Positions 23,185 to 33,990 of a stretch of 64,000 nt of DNA are shown here, one piece after another. Position 1 is the first letter of the stretch, and every line of letters starts with the position of its first letter. The DNA is taken from assembly GCF_027409185.1 (NCBI RefSeq), contig NC_084460.1, positions 145,188,569 through 145,252,568 of the forward strand. The letters run 5' to 3'. The position numbers and the translations under genes are program-made. The DNA comes from Cynocephalus volans. Its lineage: Eukaryota > Chordata > Mammalia > Dermoptera > Cynocephalidae. The notes beneath the pieces were generated by a model, which saw only the letters and a program-made list of their open reading frames with translations, did not search any database and was not told the DNA's origin.

Positions 23185-24949
23185 ACCATAGCTACAAAAA
23201 GCTCTCAAGTTTTATCAGAATATTGAACAATCTCTAACATGCTATTTGTAATGAGTCCTAATGCTCATAATAACCTATTCCATATATGCTAAATGTCCAT
23301 TATCTATCCTCCTATTACAAACATATACACACACAGTTATATTATAGATGGAAAGTGCTTCCCTTGGTATGTGAGGTATGAGTGTGTTTCACTGATTTAT
23401 AACATAAGACAGTTTCTGATGTGGAATTTTTCTGGTCCATACAGAAATTTCAATAGTTTTCTTGAGTACCTAGCTTTACCAACATTGCAGTCTCAGATTT
23501 TCTTAACTTAACATGGCATTCATGTTAATATAAACCATATTCACATGGCCTGACCCCATGCATTGTTAGGCATAAGATGGATATATGTGAAGATTGCACC
23601 CATGGAAACAAAAATGGAGAAAAGATGGGAGGCCTGTAGATTAAATGCTCTTGGATCATGTAACCTCATCTAATCATCTGTGGCCAGGGTGGTAACTTTG
23701 TGCAATAAAAAGTACACCTGAGTGCATAGACTTGCCTTAGTCTCAGTGGGGGCAGTGGGTATAGCAAGCAGCTAGAGCTTAATAGTTGACTCTCCAGTGC
23801 AAACACTAACTTACATACAGAATTTTCTGCAAAAATGTGTTAAAGTAAGCATTACAGAAAGACTAGACATTGTCATCTAAGAATCATACATCAGAAAAGA
23901 AACAGCAAAAACAGATAAATGCTGCTCATTTATTTAGAAAAAGCATTTTGTTTTACTCATCACTAAAATACAATAACATAAAAGAGGTCAACAGGCATGC
24001 AATGGACACCATGCTGGAAGGAAAAAAATAAAAGAGATAGAAAGCTACAATATTTACTCACTCCCTCTGAAATGAGACACCAGTATTAGGAGAATGATCA
24101 GAAACACTGAAAAATTTTAGGTGTTTTATTTAAAAAAAAATAAACTTGGCATTTATGGAACTTCTCATAATTTTCTCATTGATATCTGTCAGAATAAAAA
24201 TGGAAATTCATATATAGGAATGTTTATTTCTGATTATCACAAAAATAAATTGCTAAATATTTGTCTACATACTTACGAAGTTAATTTATTTAAAGTTACT
24301 TTTTAAGTGACTGTAATTACCTTAAAGTGCTCTGAGATGTGTATTCTTGTTTCTAAAACTCATGAACTCATATTGTTTTATGACAAATAATTTTTGTATA
24401 GAAAGTCTTGTGAAACAACTTGTTCAAGAATAGTGTAACTTAAAATTTCTTTTTGTTTTGTGGAAAGTTTTTAAAAGACTTCCATATGCCCTTTTCTTTA
24501 CATGTGCTTCAAACTGTTTCCGAGAAGGGCTATCACTGGAGTAAGGGTTCTCACGCACTTACTCGTTCACTGATTATTTGCTGAGGTGATGATTACTAGT
24601 AATGAATCCAACTAAAACACTACTTCAGTACTGACTATAGATGAAAAACAAAGCATATGTCTGACAAATTAGCTGCATGTTTAAAAGGCAATAATCATTT
24701 TTAAGCAATTTTAATCATCAACCATATTTTTATGATACAGTAATATAAAATTTGCCACTTTTTCCATTTCTTCAATAAAAAATTTACTGAATGTAATCTA
24801 AATGCAAGACATTCCATTAAGGGTTGTGATTTATTTGAATAGAAATTGAAAACAAATAATAACATTTAATTATTTTATGAGAAATTGAAAACAAATAAGG
24901 ACATTTTAATTATTTTATGAGAAAAAATTATTCCTGTATTATTTTATTA
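23185..24949. other. No gene; LTR-like patch and a 40-bp tandem duplication
   Basis: 23535-23815 has an LTR-like look (AATAAA at 23705, followed by a GT-rich stretch), but I cannot name a family. 24841-24879 and 24880-24919 are an imperfect tandem duplication (agaaattgaaaacaaataa...). Nothing else supported. Confidence 0.4.
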
Positions 24950-25440
24950 GTTCATCTAAAGCATTTTTATTTCTTTTGCTGCATAAAGAGAGATTTACCA
25001 GGGAATTGCAATAATGTACATCAAAGAATACATTTTGCCCTGTTCTTTATCTGGGCCAGATTCAGAACTCACACACCTAAAAAAAGAGCATTATAATAGA
25101 ACAAGAGAACACTGAAGATATAGGCACTACCTGTGGAGAAGGCATTGCTTTTACCTTTCTAAAATTATTTATTCATATAAAAAGACCTAAGTGTAAGAGA
25201 CAATGTTGTTCATAAAAGTGACATTTGAGTAAAAAGAATCACTGCAATTGTAACACTCGTCTGTTTGGAAATATTATATGGCAATCAGATTTCAAAATAA
25301 AACTGGTTTTATGTTAGTCCTACAGAATGTTAAGATAAATATAGATTTCACATGAACAACAGGAGGCTGAAAGTCAAAAACATGTGAAAGACTCAACAAC
25401 TAAATACAGGTTAGAAGAAAATCCATGTCACAAAATATCA
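24950..25440 (-). pseudogene. Strongly decayed olfactory receptor fossil
   Basis: No usable reading frame, but the nucleotide sequence aligns with the reverse-complement coding strand of the intact OR. gatttaccagggaattgcaa matches the PLLNPFIYS codons. caaagaatacattttgccctg matches the QDKMYSLF codons. ctgtggagaaggcattgctttt matches KAFSTC. ttcacatgaacaacaggag and acatgtgaaagactcaacaact match the TM4/loop-2 region of 31438-32362. It runs from about the C-terminal motif back to roughly residue 137 and lacks the 5' half. Many small indels show it is much older than the two single-frameshift pseudogenes. Found by comparison only. Confidence 0.75.
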
Positions 25441-25479
25441 ATACACATGATACCAATAACAAATAAATAAATAAATAAA

Positions 25480-26110
25480 CAAATTGAGCTCAAAATGTAA
25501 AAGACAGAAGAAAAATCTACAAGAAAAGAAAGCAGGTGGAAAAATAATAAAACAGGAGAAATTAACAAACAAGGTAATAACACAGTTAGAGGTAATAAAA
25601 AAATTGCAATGTGGTTCTTTTAAAACACCTACAAAATAGAAAAATTACTAACTAATCTAAAATTTTTAAAGTGAGAAAACACAAACAAAATGAAATGACA
25701 AGAAGGAAATGATCTTTCAAACAAGAAATTTTTAAAACACCACAAAAGTTTTTGATCAACTCTAAGCAAATAAATTTTAAAACCTAGATAAAATGAATAA
25801 TTTAATAAAACAATATAACTTACCAAACTTGACCTAGTACAGCTAAAAATTAAAGCATTCATTTTGATAGAAAAATTAGAGAAATCTGTCAAGTCCTTTC
25901 TCTACCAATAAATCAGCAAGCTCAGATGGTTTCATAGAGTAATGCTACCAAACTTTTAAGGATATTCCAGAGCAAGAAAAAGGATGAAATGTTCCAAAAA
26001 ATTTAAGAAAATGATATCAAATCTTATAAAATTTGCATAAGTTAAAAATCTGCAAATAATTTCTGTTTAAAATTATTACATAGAATTCTTAAAATATTAG
26101 CAAATGGAAA
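25480..26110 (+). mobile_element. Ancient L1 ORF2 fragment
   Basis: Degenerate ORF2 reverse-transcriptase N-terminal region: aaattttaaaacctagataaaatg, agctcagatggtttcatagag, taccaaacttttaaggat. No open frame. Confidence 0.65.
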
Positions 26111-26739
26111 CCAAAGTCACCTTTAAAAATGATAGTTCCTACATTCAGCAATGGCAGACTAGGTTGACTCACATTACCTCTGCTGTAAAAAATCAGAAAA
26201 GCTGAACAAAATATGATGAAATATTCAGTCTGTAAGCATCAGTGGTCAACAAGGCAGGGAGGAATTGTGGGGCCGAGACCCAGAAGACAGGGAAGACTGA
26301 AGAGGTAAGTCTGTTTTTTCCCTCAAGGAATTACTGATATTAAAAGTGACGGCTAAGAAGCTAAGAATGGTGAACACAGATTTTCACAGATAATACATTA
26401 TCTCCTGCAGTTGAACATAAACCTATTTTATGGTATTTAAATTTCACTCCTAGATACAAAAAAAAAAAAAAATGTGTATACCTGTAAGACAGAAGACATT
26501 TACCAGAATGTACATAACAGCATTATTTGAAATAGTCAAATACTTGACACAATCCAGAGTATTTCATACTATATGATTCCCATAATACTAAGTTCAAACG
26601 CATGCAAAACTAATCAGTTGTGTGAGAGGTCAAAAAAAGAAACATGGGCTAACTTAAAGTGATCTCTTTGGTTGAATATGGAATAATTCAAGCTTTAAAG
26701 GTATAACTATTATAATTGATTTGACCACATCAAATATAT
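26111..26739 (+). mobile_element. Ancient L1-like fragments
   Basis: 26440-26710 shows old L1 3' landmarks (gtacataacagcattatttga, ctatatgattcccat, gcaaaactaatcagttgtg). 26130-26400 may be old L1 5' sequence but is weak. Confidence 0.5.
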
Positions 26740-27664
26740 TAAAATTCTTAACTTTATAATAATATCCTATTGGGAGACTGTTGATTACTGATTAAATCTC
26801 ATTACTTATTATTGGTCTGTTCAGGTTTTCAATCTCTTCTTGGTTCAGTCTTGATATGTGTCCAGAAATTTATCCATTTCCTCTAGATTTTCAAACATGT
26901 TGGTATACAGTTGTTTATAATAGTCTCTAATGATATTTTGTATGTCTGTGGAATCAATTGTAATGTCTTCTTTTTCATTTCTGACTTTCACTATTTGAGT
27001 CTTATCTCTTCTTTGCTTGGTTAGTCTAGCTAATAGTTTGTCAATTTTGCTTATCTTATCAGAAAAACAACTTTTTGTTTCATTGACCTTTTGTATTTTT
27101 TTGTCTCTATTTCATTTAGTTCTGCTCTGAACTTTATTATTTTCATCTACTAATTTTAGGGTTGGCCTGTTATTGCTTTTCTAGTTCCTTGAGGTATAAT
27201 GTTAGGTTGTTTATTTAAGTCGTCCTATTTTTTTTTTGAGGTAAGCATTTACTGCAATAACATTCTCTCTTAATACTGCTTTTGCATTATCCAATAGGTT
27301 TTGGTGTGTTGTGCTCATATTTTCATTTGTTTCAAGGGGTTTTTTTGTTTCTTGCTTTATTTCTTTTTTGACCCACTGGTCATTCAGGAACATATTGTTT
27401 AATTTTTATGTATTCTTGTAATTTCCAAAACTTTGCTTGGTATTCATTTCTACTTTTATTCTTTTGTGGTCTGAAAAGAATACTTGATATGATTTTAAAC
27501 TTTTTAAATTTGTTGATACTTTATTTGTGGCCTGACATGTGGGCAATGATCCACGTGCTGATGAGAAGAATGTAAATTCTGAAGTTGTTTGGTGAAATGT
27601 TCTGTAAATGTCTATCAAGTCCATTTGCTATAAAGTGCAGTTTAAATCCAATATTACTCTGCTA

Positions 27665-27768
27665 ATTTTCTTTTAAATTTTTATTCATTATGAGCGTATT
27701 CATTTTTACAAATCGTGATATTTCTTTATGCCCTTTGCCTGACCCATCACTTCCCAAACCTGTGCTAA
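27665..27768 (-). mobile_element. Very short nested L1 3' end
   Basis: About 100 bp of a different L1 3' end (tttatgccctttgcctgaccc) interrupts ORF2. It is flanked by tgctaatttt at both sides (27654-27665 and about 27765-27774), consistent with a target-site duplication. Similar sequence occurs at 46960-47050. Confidence 0.65.
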
Positions 27769-28835
27769 TTTTTTGTCTAGATGATCTGTCCAGTGCTGAC
27801 ATGGGGTGTTAAAGTCCCCAACTATTATTGTATTGGGGGTCTATCTCTCTCTTTAGATCCAATAGTATTTGCTCGATATATCTGGGTGTTCCAATGTTGG
27901 GTGCATATATATTTATGATCGTTACATCTTCTTGCTGCATTGATCCCTTTATCATTGTATAATGACCTTCTTTGTCTCTTTTTATAGTTTTTGGTTTAAA
28001 GTCTGTGTTACCCAATATAAGTATACCAACTCCTGCTTGTTTTTTGATTCCATTTGTGTGGAGTATCTTTTCCCATCCCTTCACTGTTAGTCTATGTTTG
28101 TCTTTACTGGTGAAGTGAGTTTCTTGTAGACAGCATAAACTTGGGTCTTAGGTGTTATCAATAAGACCTCAAAAGCACAGGAAACAAAAACAATAATAAA
28201 AAAAAATGTGATTATATCAAACCAAAAACCTTCCGCACAGCAAAGGAAACAATCAATGAAGCAAAGAGACAACTTACAGAATGGGAAAAAATATGGACAA
28301 ACTACTCATCTGACAAGAGGCTAATATCCAGAATATACAAGGAATTCAAATAATTCAATAGTAAAAAAAAACACAAGCAACTCAATTTAAAAATGGGCAA
28401 AAGAGCTGAATAGATATTACTCAAAAGAAAACATGCAAATGGACAATAGGCATATGAAAAAATGTTCAACATCACTAATCATCAGAGAAATGCAAATCAA
28501 AACTACATTGATGTATCATCTCACACCTGTTAGACTGGCTGTTATCAAAAAGACAGGAAATAGAAAATGCTGGTGAGAATATGGAGAAAGGGGAACCCTT
28601 ATACATTGTTGGTGGGATTGTAAATTAGTACAGCCATTTTAGGAAACAGTATGGAGGTTTCTCAAACAATAACAGATAAAACTACCATGTGACTCAGCAA
28701 CTCCACTACTGGGTATATACTCAAAGGAATGGAAAGAATCACACCAAAGGGATGCCTGCACTCATGTTTATTGCAGTTCTGCTCACAATAGCCAAGATTT
28801 GCAACCAACCTAAAAGTACATTGACATATAATTAG

Positions 28836-28895
28836 ATATAGAAAATGTAGTACATGTACACAGTCATATAGAAAATGTAGTACATGTACACAGTC
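28836..28895. repeat. 30-bp perfect tandem duplication in L1
   Basis: The 30-bp unit beginning atatagaaaatgtagtacat (28836-28865) is repeated exactly at 28866-28895. Other L1 copies here have it once, so it arose after insertion. Confidence 0.9.
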
Positions 28896-29435
28896 GAACA
28901 CTACTTAGCCATAAAAAAGAATGAAATTCTGCCATTCACAGTGCCGTGGATGAGCCTGGGGAAAATTATGTTAGGTGAAACAAGCCAGGCACAGAAAGAG
29001 AAATACTACATGTTCTCACTCATACGTGGAAGTTAAAAAACAAACAAACAAACAAATAAACAACAATAATAAGTCAAGCTGTTCAAAGGAGAGAGAAGAA
29101 CTGTGCTTACGAGAAGTGGGAGAAGGGAGTGGGAAAAGGAGGATAATGAAAGACTGGTTAATACACACAAAATTACAGCTAGGAAAAATAAATCTTATTA
29201 GTGTGCAGTTAATCCAGGTATCTATAATTAACAATGATTTACTGCATGTTATCAAACAACTAGAAGAGAGAAGATCAAATGTGCACATCAGAAAGAAATG
29301 ATTAAGTTTTGAAATCATGAAAATGCTAATTACCCTAGATAGCTCATCACACATTGTATACATGTAATATAACTCTGTATCCCATACATATGTACAATTG
29401 ATATGTTTCAATAAAAAATTTTTAAAATAATAATA

Positions 29436-30739
29436 ATACCCTCTTCAAACAGAAAAACATAAAACCTCATTGTTCACCATGGGGAATGTCTAGGGCTCCA
29501 GCAATTATTCTGAAAATAGATAAATAAAGGGAAAGAGTCAGGAATTTATTCTGCCTTTCCTTTATGGATCATGTTTTAGAAACTCCAATTTAATGATAGT
29601 TCTCTATAGAAGAATTAGAGCTAATAAATGCAGAAAAATGGCAGACTCCAGAAATTCTTATTTTTCAAATTCTGATGAAATAACTGATCTACTCAATAAT
29701 TATTAAAATCATTTTATGTAGGGTTGACAGGTAACTCAATAATGCATGGCTCACATTAATATCATCTGAACAGCCATCAATGAATATCATCCAAAGTGGG
29801 ACAAAATGTTGTTCTTCTTAATGTCACATAATAGGGAGTCCACAGCTTTCAAAGTAAAATAACACTCAAAACCAAAAAAGGTTGAGACAGGTATACATGG
29901 AAATAAATTTATTTTTGTCAAAATGATAACAGGTATTTAAGTATTATAACAGCATCAACAGTAAATTAAAGAAAATGCGATAGCAAAATCAATCCTCATT
30001 TATAAAGTCATTATTATGTTAGCCACCAAGACAGTAGAATTGATTAGAATCTCCTGGATGTCAATAGTATTTCTAAAAAGAACATATTCAATTCTGTAAC
30101 TTTTTAAAAGGTATTTGTCAGTGGAGACCTATAGGAATAAAACTGTATACACATAAAAATGAATCAAACTTCTTCATTTACATTTATAGGTCAATTAATC
30201 AATAAATTTATGATACATAATATGTCCACAATTTAGATTAGTGTTTTGGTATCTGTTGGAGTGACAGCAAAAAATAACTAACTACAAATAACTCAAAATT
30301 CTTCAATAAGAGGTACACTTTCACTCCTGTTTCAACAAATTAAATTTAATTTTCATTCTATATTAATTATTTCTTCCTAAGTCCAATGCTTGAACAGACA
30401 GATTTCTCAAGGAATATAATTCATACTTTACAAAGGAGGATCTGTGTCAATTCCTTTATGCTAAAAATTGGTATATATGCTAATGTAGTTCAGTCACTCA
30501 ATTGGTAGTAAGTTGGTGGCTGAGATCACGAAAACCTGGTTTTACCTTTAAAGAATTCACTACCTCGACTTGGCACCCACATCCATATACATTTGACCAG
30601 TTTCCAATCCTTGCCTCCTGCCTCCTGGAGTACAGCCATAATATTCCTGCCATGCTTACTATTGTAAACAAAATGTTCATGTAAATGGAGTCTAGGAGAT
30701 CTGTAATATTTGAGAAGGCTATATTCTGAGATATTTTCT
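29436..30739. other. No gene recognised
   Basis: AT-rich, apparently single-copy sequence between the inverted L1 and OR block B. Short ORFs on both strands around 30498-30771 overlap each other and match nothing I recognise. Confidence 0.4.
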
Positions 30740-31437
30740 AATCTGCAAGTTTCTAAATACCATTGTATCATATAATGTCCTATGTGAAAGTTAGTATATG
30801 GACTTCTAGAAATGGGAAGTTTTACATTTTGAAGCTCCGTTATTTAATTCAAATTAACCTCTTCTTTAAAAAAATGTTGTTAAGGTACAACAAAACTTTA
30901 AAAACTAAAAGGATATACCAATTTTTAAAAACTTCTTTATTTTTCTTAATATTTATCACCTTTATTTCAAGAACACTTTCTGCCAAGAATCTGAGTTTTT
31001 ATCATTTTATCACTGTATGGTAGAGCACCATAGAGCCTTATTAACATGCAGGCGTAATGAGATCATGAACTAAATGACTGACACTTACATACCAACTTCG
31101 GTGGTAGTCAATTATTCAATGGAATTTGGGTAAGGGTCCCTTGCAGACAATAATTTTAATAAATGAAAGTCTAATAAATAAATGAATGTCTAGATAACAA
31201 GGAAGTAAAAAGTTTTTAAATAAATCACTTATGGACTATGTGAGGACATTTCAACTGGATCCACATCCAAGAAAACATTATAAAAAGTTGGCTTCCTTCA
31301 CACACTGCTTAATGGCCACCCTGACCATTAGCCCTCTGATGAAAAAACAGAGCCATAGATAATAAACAGAATTTAATGGCTTGCCTATGAAATGGGTAGA
31401 AAAAAAGAAGAGATTTGAAATTTCCCATAAAAACTGT
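30740..31437. other. 3' flank of OR block B, paralogous to block C
   Basis: 30980-31060 aligns with 60230-60300 (tttttatcattttatcactgtatgg... agagcaccatagagcctta). 31245-31345 aligns with 60510-60605 (accctgaccattagccctctgatgaa / accctgaccactagccctctgttgaa). Confidence 0.7.
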
Positions 31438-32362
31438 TTACTTCTTTGTAACTCTTCTCAAGGCACCTATAACTTCATTATTTCTCAAGCTGTAAATAAA
31501 TGGGTTCAGCAGGGGGATTATAATTGTGTAAAATAGAGAATACATTTTGTCCTGCTCTTCAGCTAACCCAGATGCAGGACGCACGTACATGAAGATGAGA
31601 GTTCCATAGTACAAGGAGACAGAGAGCATATGGGCACTGCATGTGGAGAAGGCTTTGCTTCTGCCCTTTTCAGACTTTTTTTTTTAGAATATCAAAGAGC
31701 ACACGACTATAAGAGATTGTGATAGTCATTAAAGTGGATATTTGTATAAAAGCTGCAAAAATAAGTATCATCAGTGCATTGATAGATGGGTCATTGCATG
31801 AAATTTTGAACAGTTGTAAAATTTCACAGTAGAAGTAATGTATTATGTTTGACCTGCAAAAAGTTAATCTTAATAGCAAACTCACATGAACCAGGGGATG
31901 CAGAAAACCAATTGCATATGAAATACTTATCAACTGAGTGCAGAGTCTGCTGGACATCACCACTGGATAAAGTAAGGGGTTACATATGGCTACATACCGG
32001 TCATAGGCCCTTACTACCAGGAGGAAGCACTCTGTAGTTGCACTGGAAGCAAAAAAGTAAAATTGGGTGATGCACTCAGCTAGGGATATCACTGCAGTCA
32101 TGTCTAAGAAATTGACCAGCATCCTAGGGGTTACAGAGGTTGAAGTGCAAGCATCTGCAAAGGCTAAACCACCAAGGAATAAGTACATGGGTGTGTGAAG
32201 ATGGGGGTCTTTCCAAATAAGAGCCATCAGTCCAAGGTTGCCCACCATAGTGATGAGGTAGACCATGAAGAACACAATGAAGAGGAGGACCTGCAGCCAT
32301 GGTTGATCTGTAAGTCCCAAGAGAATGAACTCTGTCACCAGAGAATTATTTCTTTCTGACAT
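31438..32362 (-). pseudogene. Olfactory receptor, OR5AC2-like, full length with one +1 frameshift
   Basis: Class II olfactory GPCR, 925 nt from ATG (32362-32360, [12 protein letters not shown] with glycosylation site NNS at 5-7) to TAA (31438-31440). A longer in-frame start at 32401 is a TTG and is not used. Seven transmembrane segments are readable, with GNLGL (41-45), LHTPMY (55-60), AYDRYVAIC (119-127), C97/C179 for the disulfide and NPFIYSLRN. The frame breaks inside a run of ten T on the plus strand (31676-31685), where the intact copy has nine equivalent positions in its Lys-Lys codons. Reading past it restores [13 protein letters not shown] to the C-terminus. The usually invariant Met before AYDRY is Arg (118), a second sign of relaxed constraint. 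The overall sequence strongly recalls human OR5AC2 from memory. It lies about 28 kb from its neighbours on each side, in the same orientation. Confidence 0.88.
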
Positions 32363-33229
32363 ATCCACAATTGACCACTGTAATGAGAAAATATGTGACA
32401 AAGACCATCACTAACAATAACACAAAGCAGTGGCATTTTATTTGTGAATTAATTTATTCCTTTCAGTTTCTGATTTAGTTAGTAGTTTTTAAAGTTTAAC
32501 TTTTATCCTTTAGTAAAATCTGTTTACAAAGTGTGTGTTTAGGTATATGACCCTAAAATTGGGAAAAACTGAAATAAATGCAAATATTTGAGTTATACTA
32601 GAGGCAAATTTTTACTTATTATTCCCCTTTAGGGTTTTTGGCTGGGCCTGACAATTAAACCGAAATAAAGTAGATTAACAGGAGAAAAGCATTCAAATTT
32701 ATATGTTTTATGTGACATGGTAGTGCTCATGAGGAAATGAAGGCCCAAAGAAGTAGCCTAAATGCTTTTATACTAGACTGAACAAAGAGATACAAGTGTG
32801 AAAAAGTAACTAAACTATGTGGGGAGATAAAAGAAAGACAAAAATTATTTTAAAGACATCTGCTTGTATAGAATGCTCTTAGATATTACTCCTCATCAAA
32901 GAATGTTTCTTTACTCCTGGTACAGGGAAGGCATCTTTTACATGAGAGTTTTTATTTCCTGTTTTCAGGAAGAAAAGGGGAGATTAGTATTTCTTTCTTC
33001 CATCTGATGTTTTTATAAGTGTCTTTAGCTCAAAATAATCTATATGCCAAAGTGACATATATTGGAGTGGCATATTCTGCCACTACTTAGAGGCAATATT
33101 AAAACCACGTGGAAGGCCATTGCATGGGAAAGAGATACAAATGCAAAATCATTACATGCAAAAGAAATAGCTAATAATTAAATATAGGCATAACTACATT
33201 TTTTTTTTACAAAGCAGAAGAATCCATAA
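32363..33229. other. Proximal 5' flank of OR block B
   Basis: AT-rich sequence where an OR non-coding exon and promoter would lie. 32410-32620 resembles 4170-4400 and 61690-61900 in composition and in short words. No promoter motif can be called with confidence. Confidence 0.4.
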
Positions 33230-33990
33230 GCAAAGGAAAAGGACAAAAATATGTTAGAAAAATATCTGTAACATAATTTGCATAGAGGGTTAATGCTCAT
33301 GAAACACATATACACATGCCCCCTTACAACTTAGCGAAAACAAGTTAGAGAATCCAATGAATAAATGGGCAAAAAAATGAACAGACATGTTTACAGAAGA
33401 ACAAGTCAACATGACTAATAAATATATGAAACAGTACCCAACCTTCTTAATAACTAGGAAGATTTTTTAAATTGAAGGGTCATTTTTGCTTGTCAGATAA
33501 GCAAACTGATGCAGGAAAGTGAGAAAAGAATCACACTCTAATGTAAATGTGAAAATGTAAATTGTAAAAGCCCTTTGCATTTGATATTATCTGTTGAAAT
33601 TAGAAATTTATATAACCTTTGATCTAACAATCTCACTTCTGGATATATATTATAGAAATAATGTCACCCGTACACAAGTATAAAACACAGGATGCCTAAT
33701 AAAGCATTGGTTATGAGGGCAAATCCTGGAAACAACAAAAAAACACTCATGAACTATAAAATGGTTAAATAAATTATGGTACAGTCAGACTGTGAAATAT
33801 TATTCAGGTATTTTTAAAAGTGGATTTGAGCTATACCAGTTAACAATGGGATAATTTTCTCAATGCATTAATAAATGAAGAAATAAAAATATAAAGAAGT
33901 TTAAATTACATAGTCCCATTATTATAATTTTGTTTTGTTTACAAATATGATAAATGTGATAACGTAAGCATGGATAAAAATGTGGAATAA
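33230..33990 (+). mobile_element. Ancient L1 3' fragment, block B copy
   Basis: Old L1 landmarks: acagacatgtttacagaagaa, gatctaacaatctcacttctgg, catgaactataaaatggttaa. Same position relative to the OR as 62490-63060. Confidence 0.65.

Larger units (their letters stand above)
26780..29435 (+). mobile_element. L1 with 5' inversion (twin-primed)
   Basis: 28150-29435 is plus-strand L1 from ORF2 C-terminal codons to the 3' UTR and AATAAA tail. 26780-28149 is minus-strand ORF2 from the endonuclease/reverse-transcriptase part, with reading-frame remnants on the minus strand at 27211-27393, 27406-27624 and 27809-28084. ORF2 sequence between the two parts is missing. A small nested L1 end lies at 27665-27768. 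Confidence 0.85.

Noticed and set aside
30498-30771. Three overlapping short ORFs on both strands near 30.5 kb
   Set aside because: Mutually overlapping, no family similarity, no splice context. Best regarded as chance open frames.
32363-32401. Upstream extension of the OR5AC2-like copy to 32401
   Set aside because: The first codon is TTG and the extension has no OR similarity. ATG at 32362 matches the paralogues.
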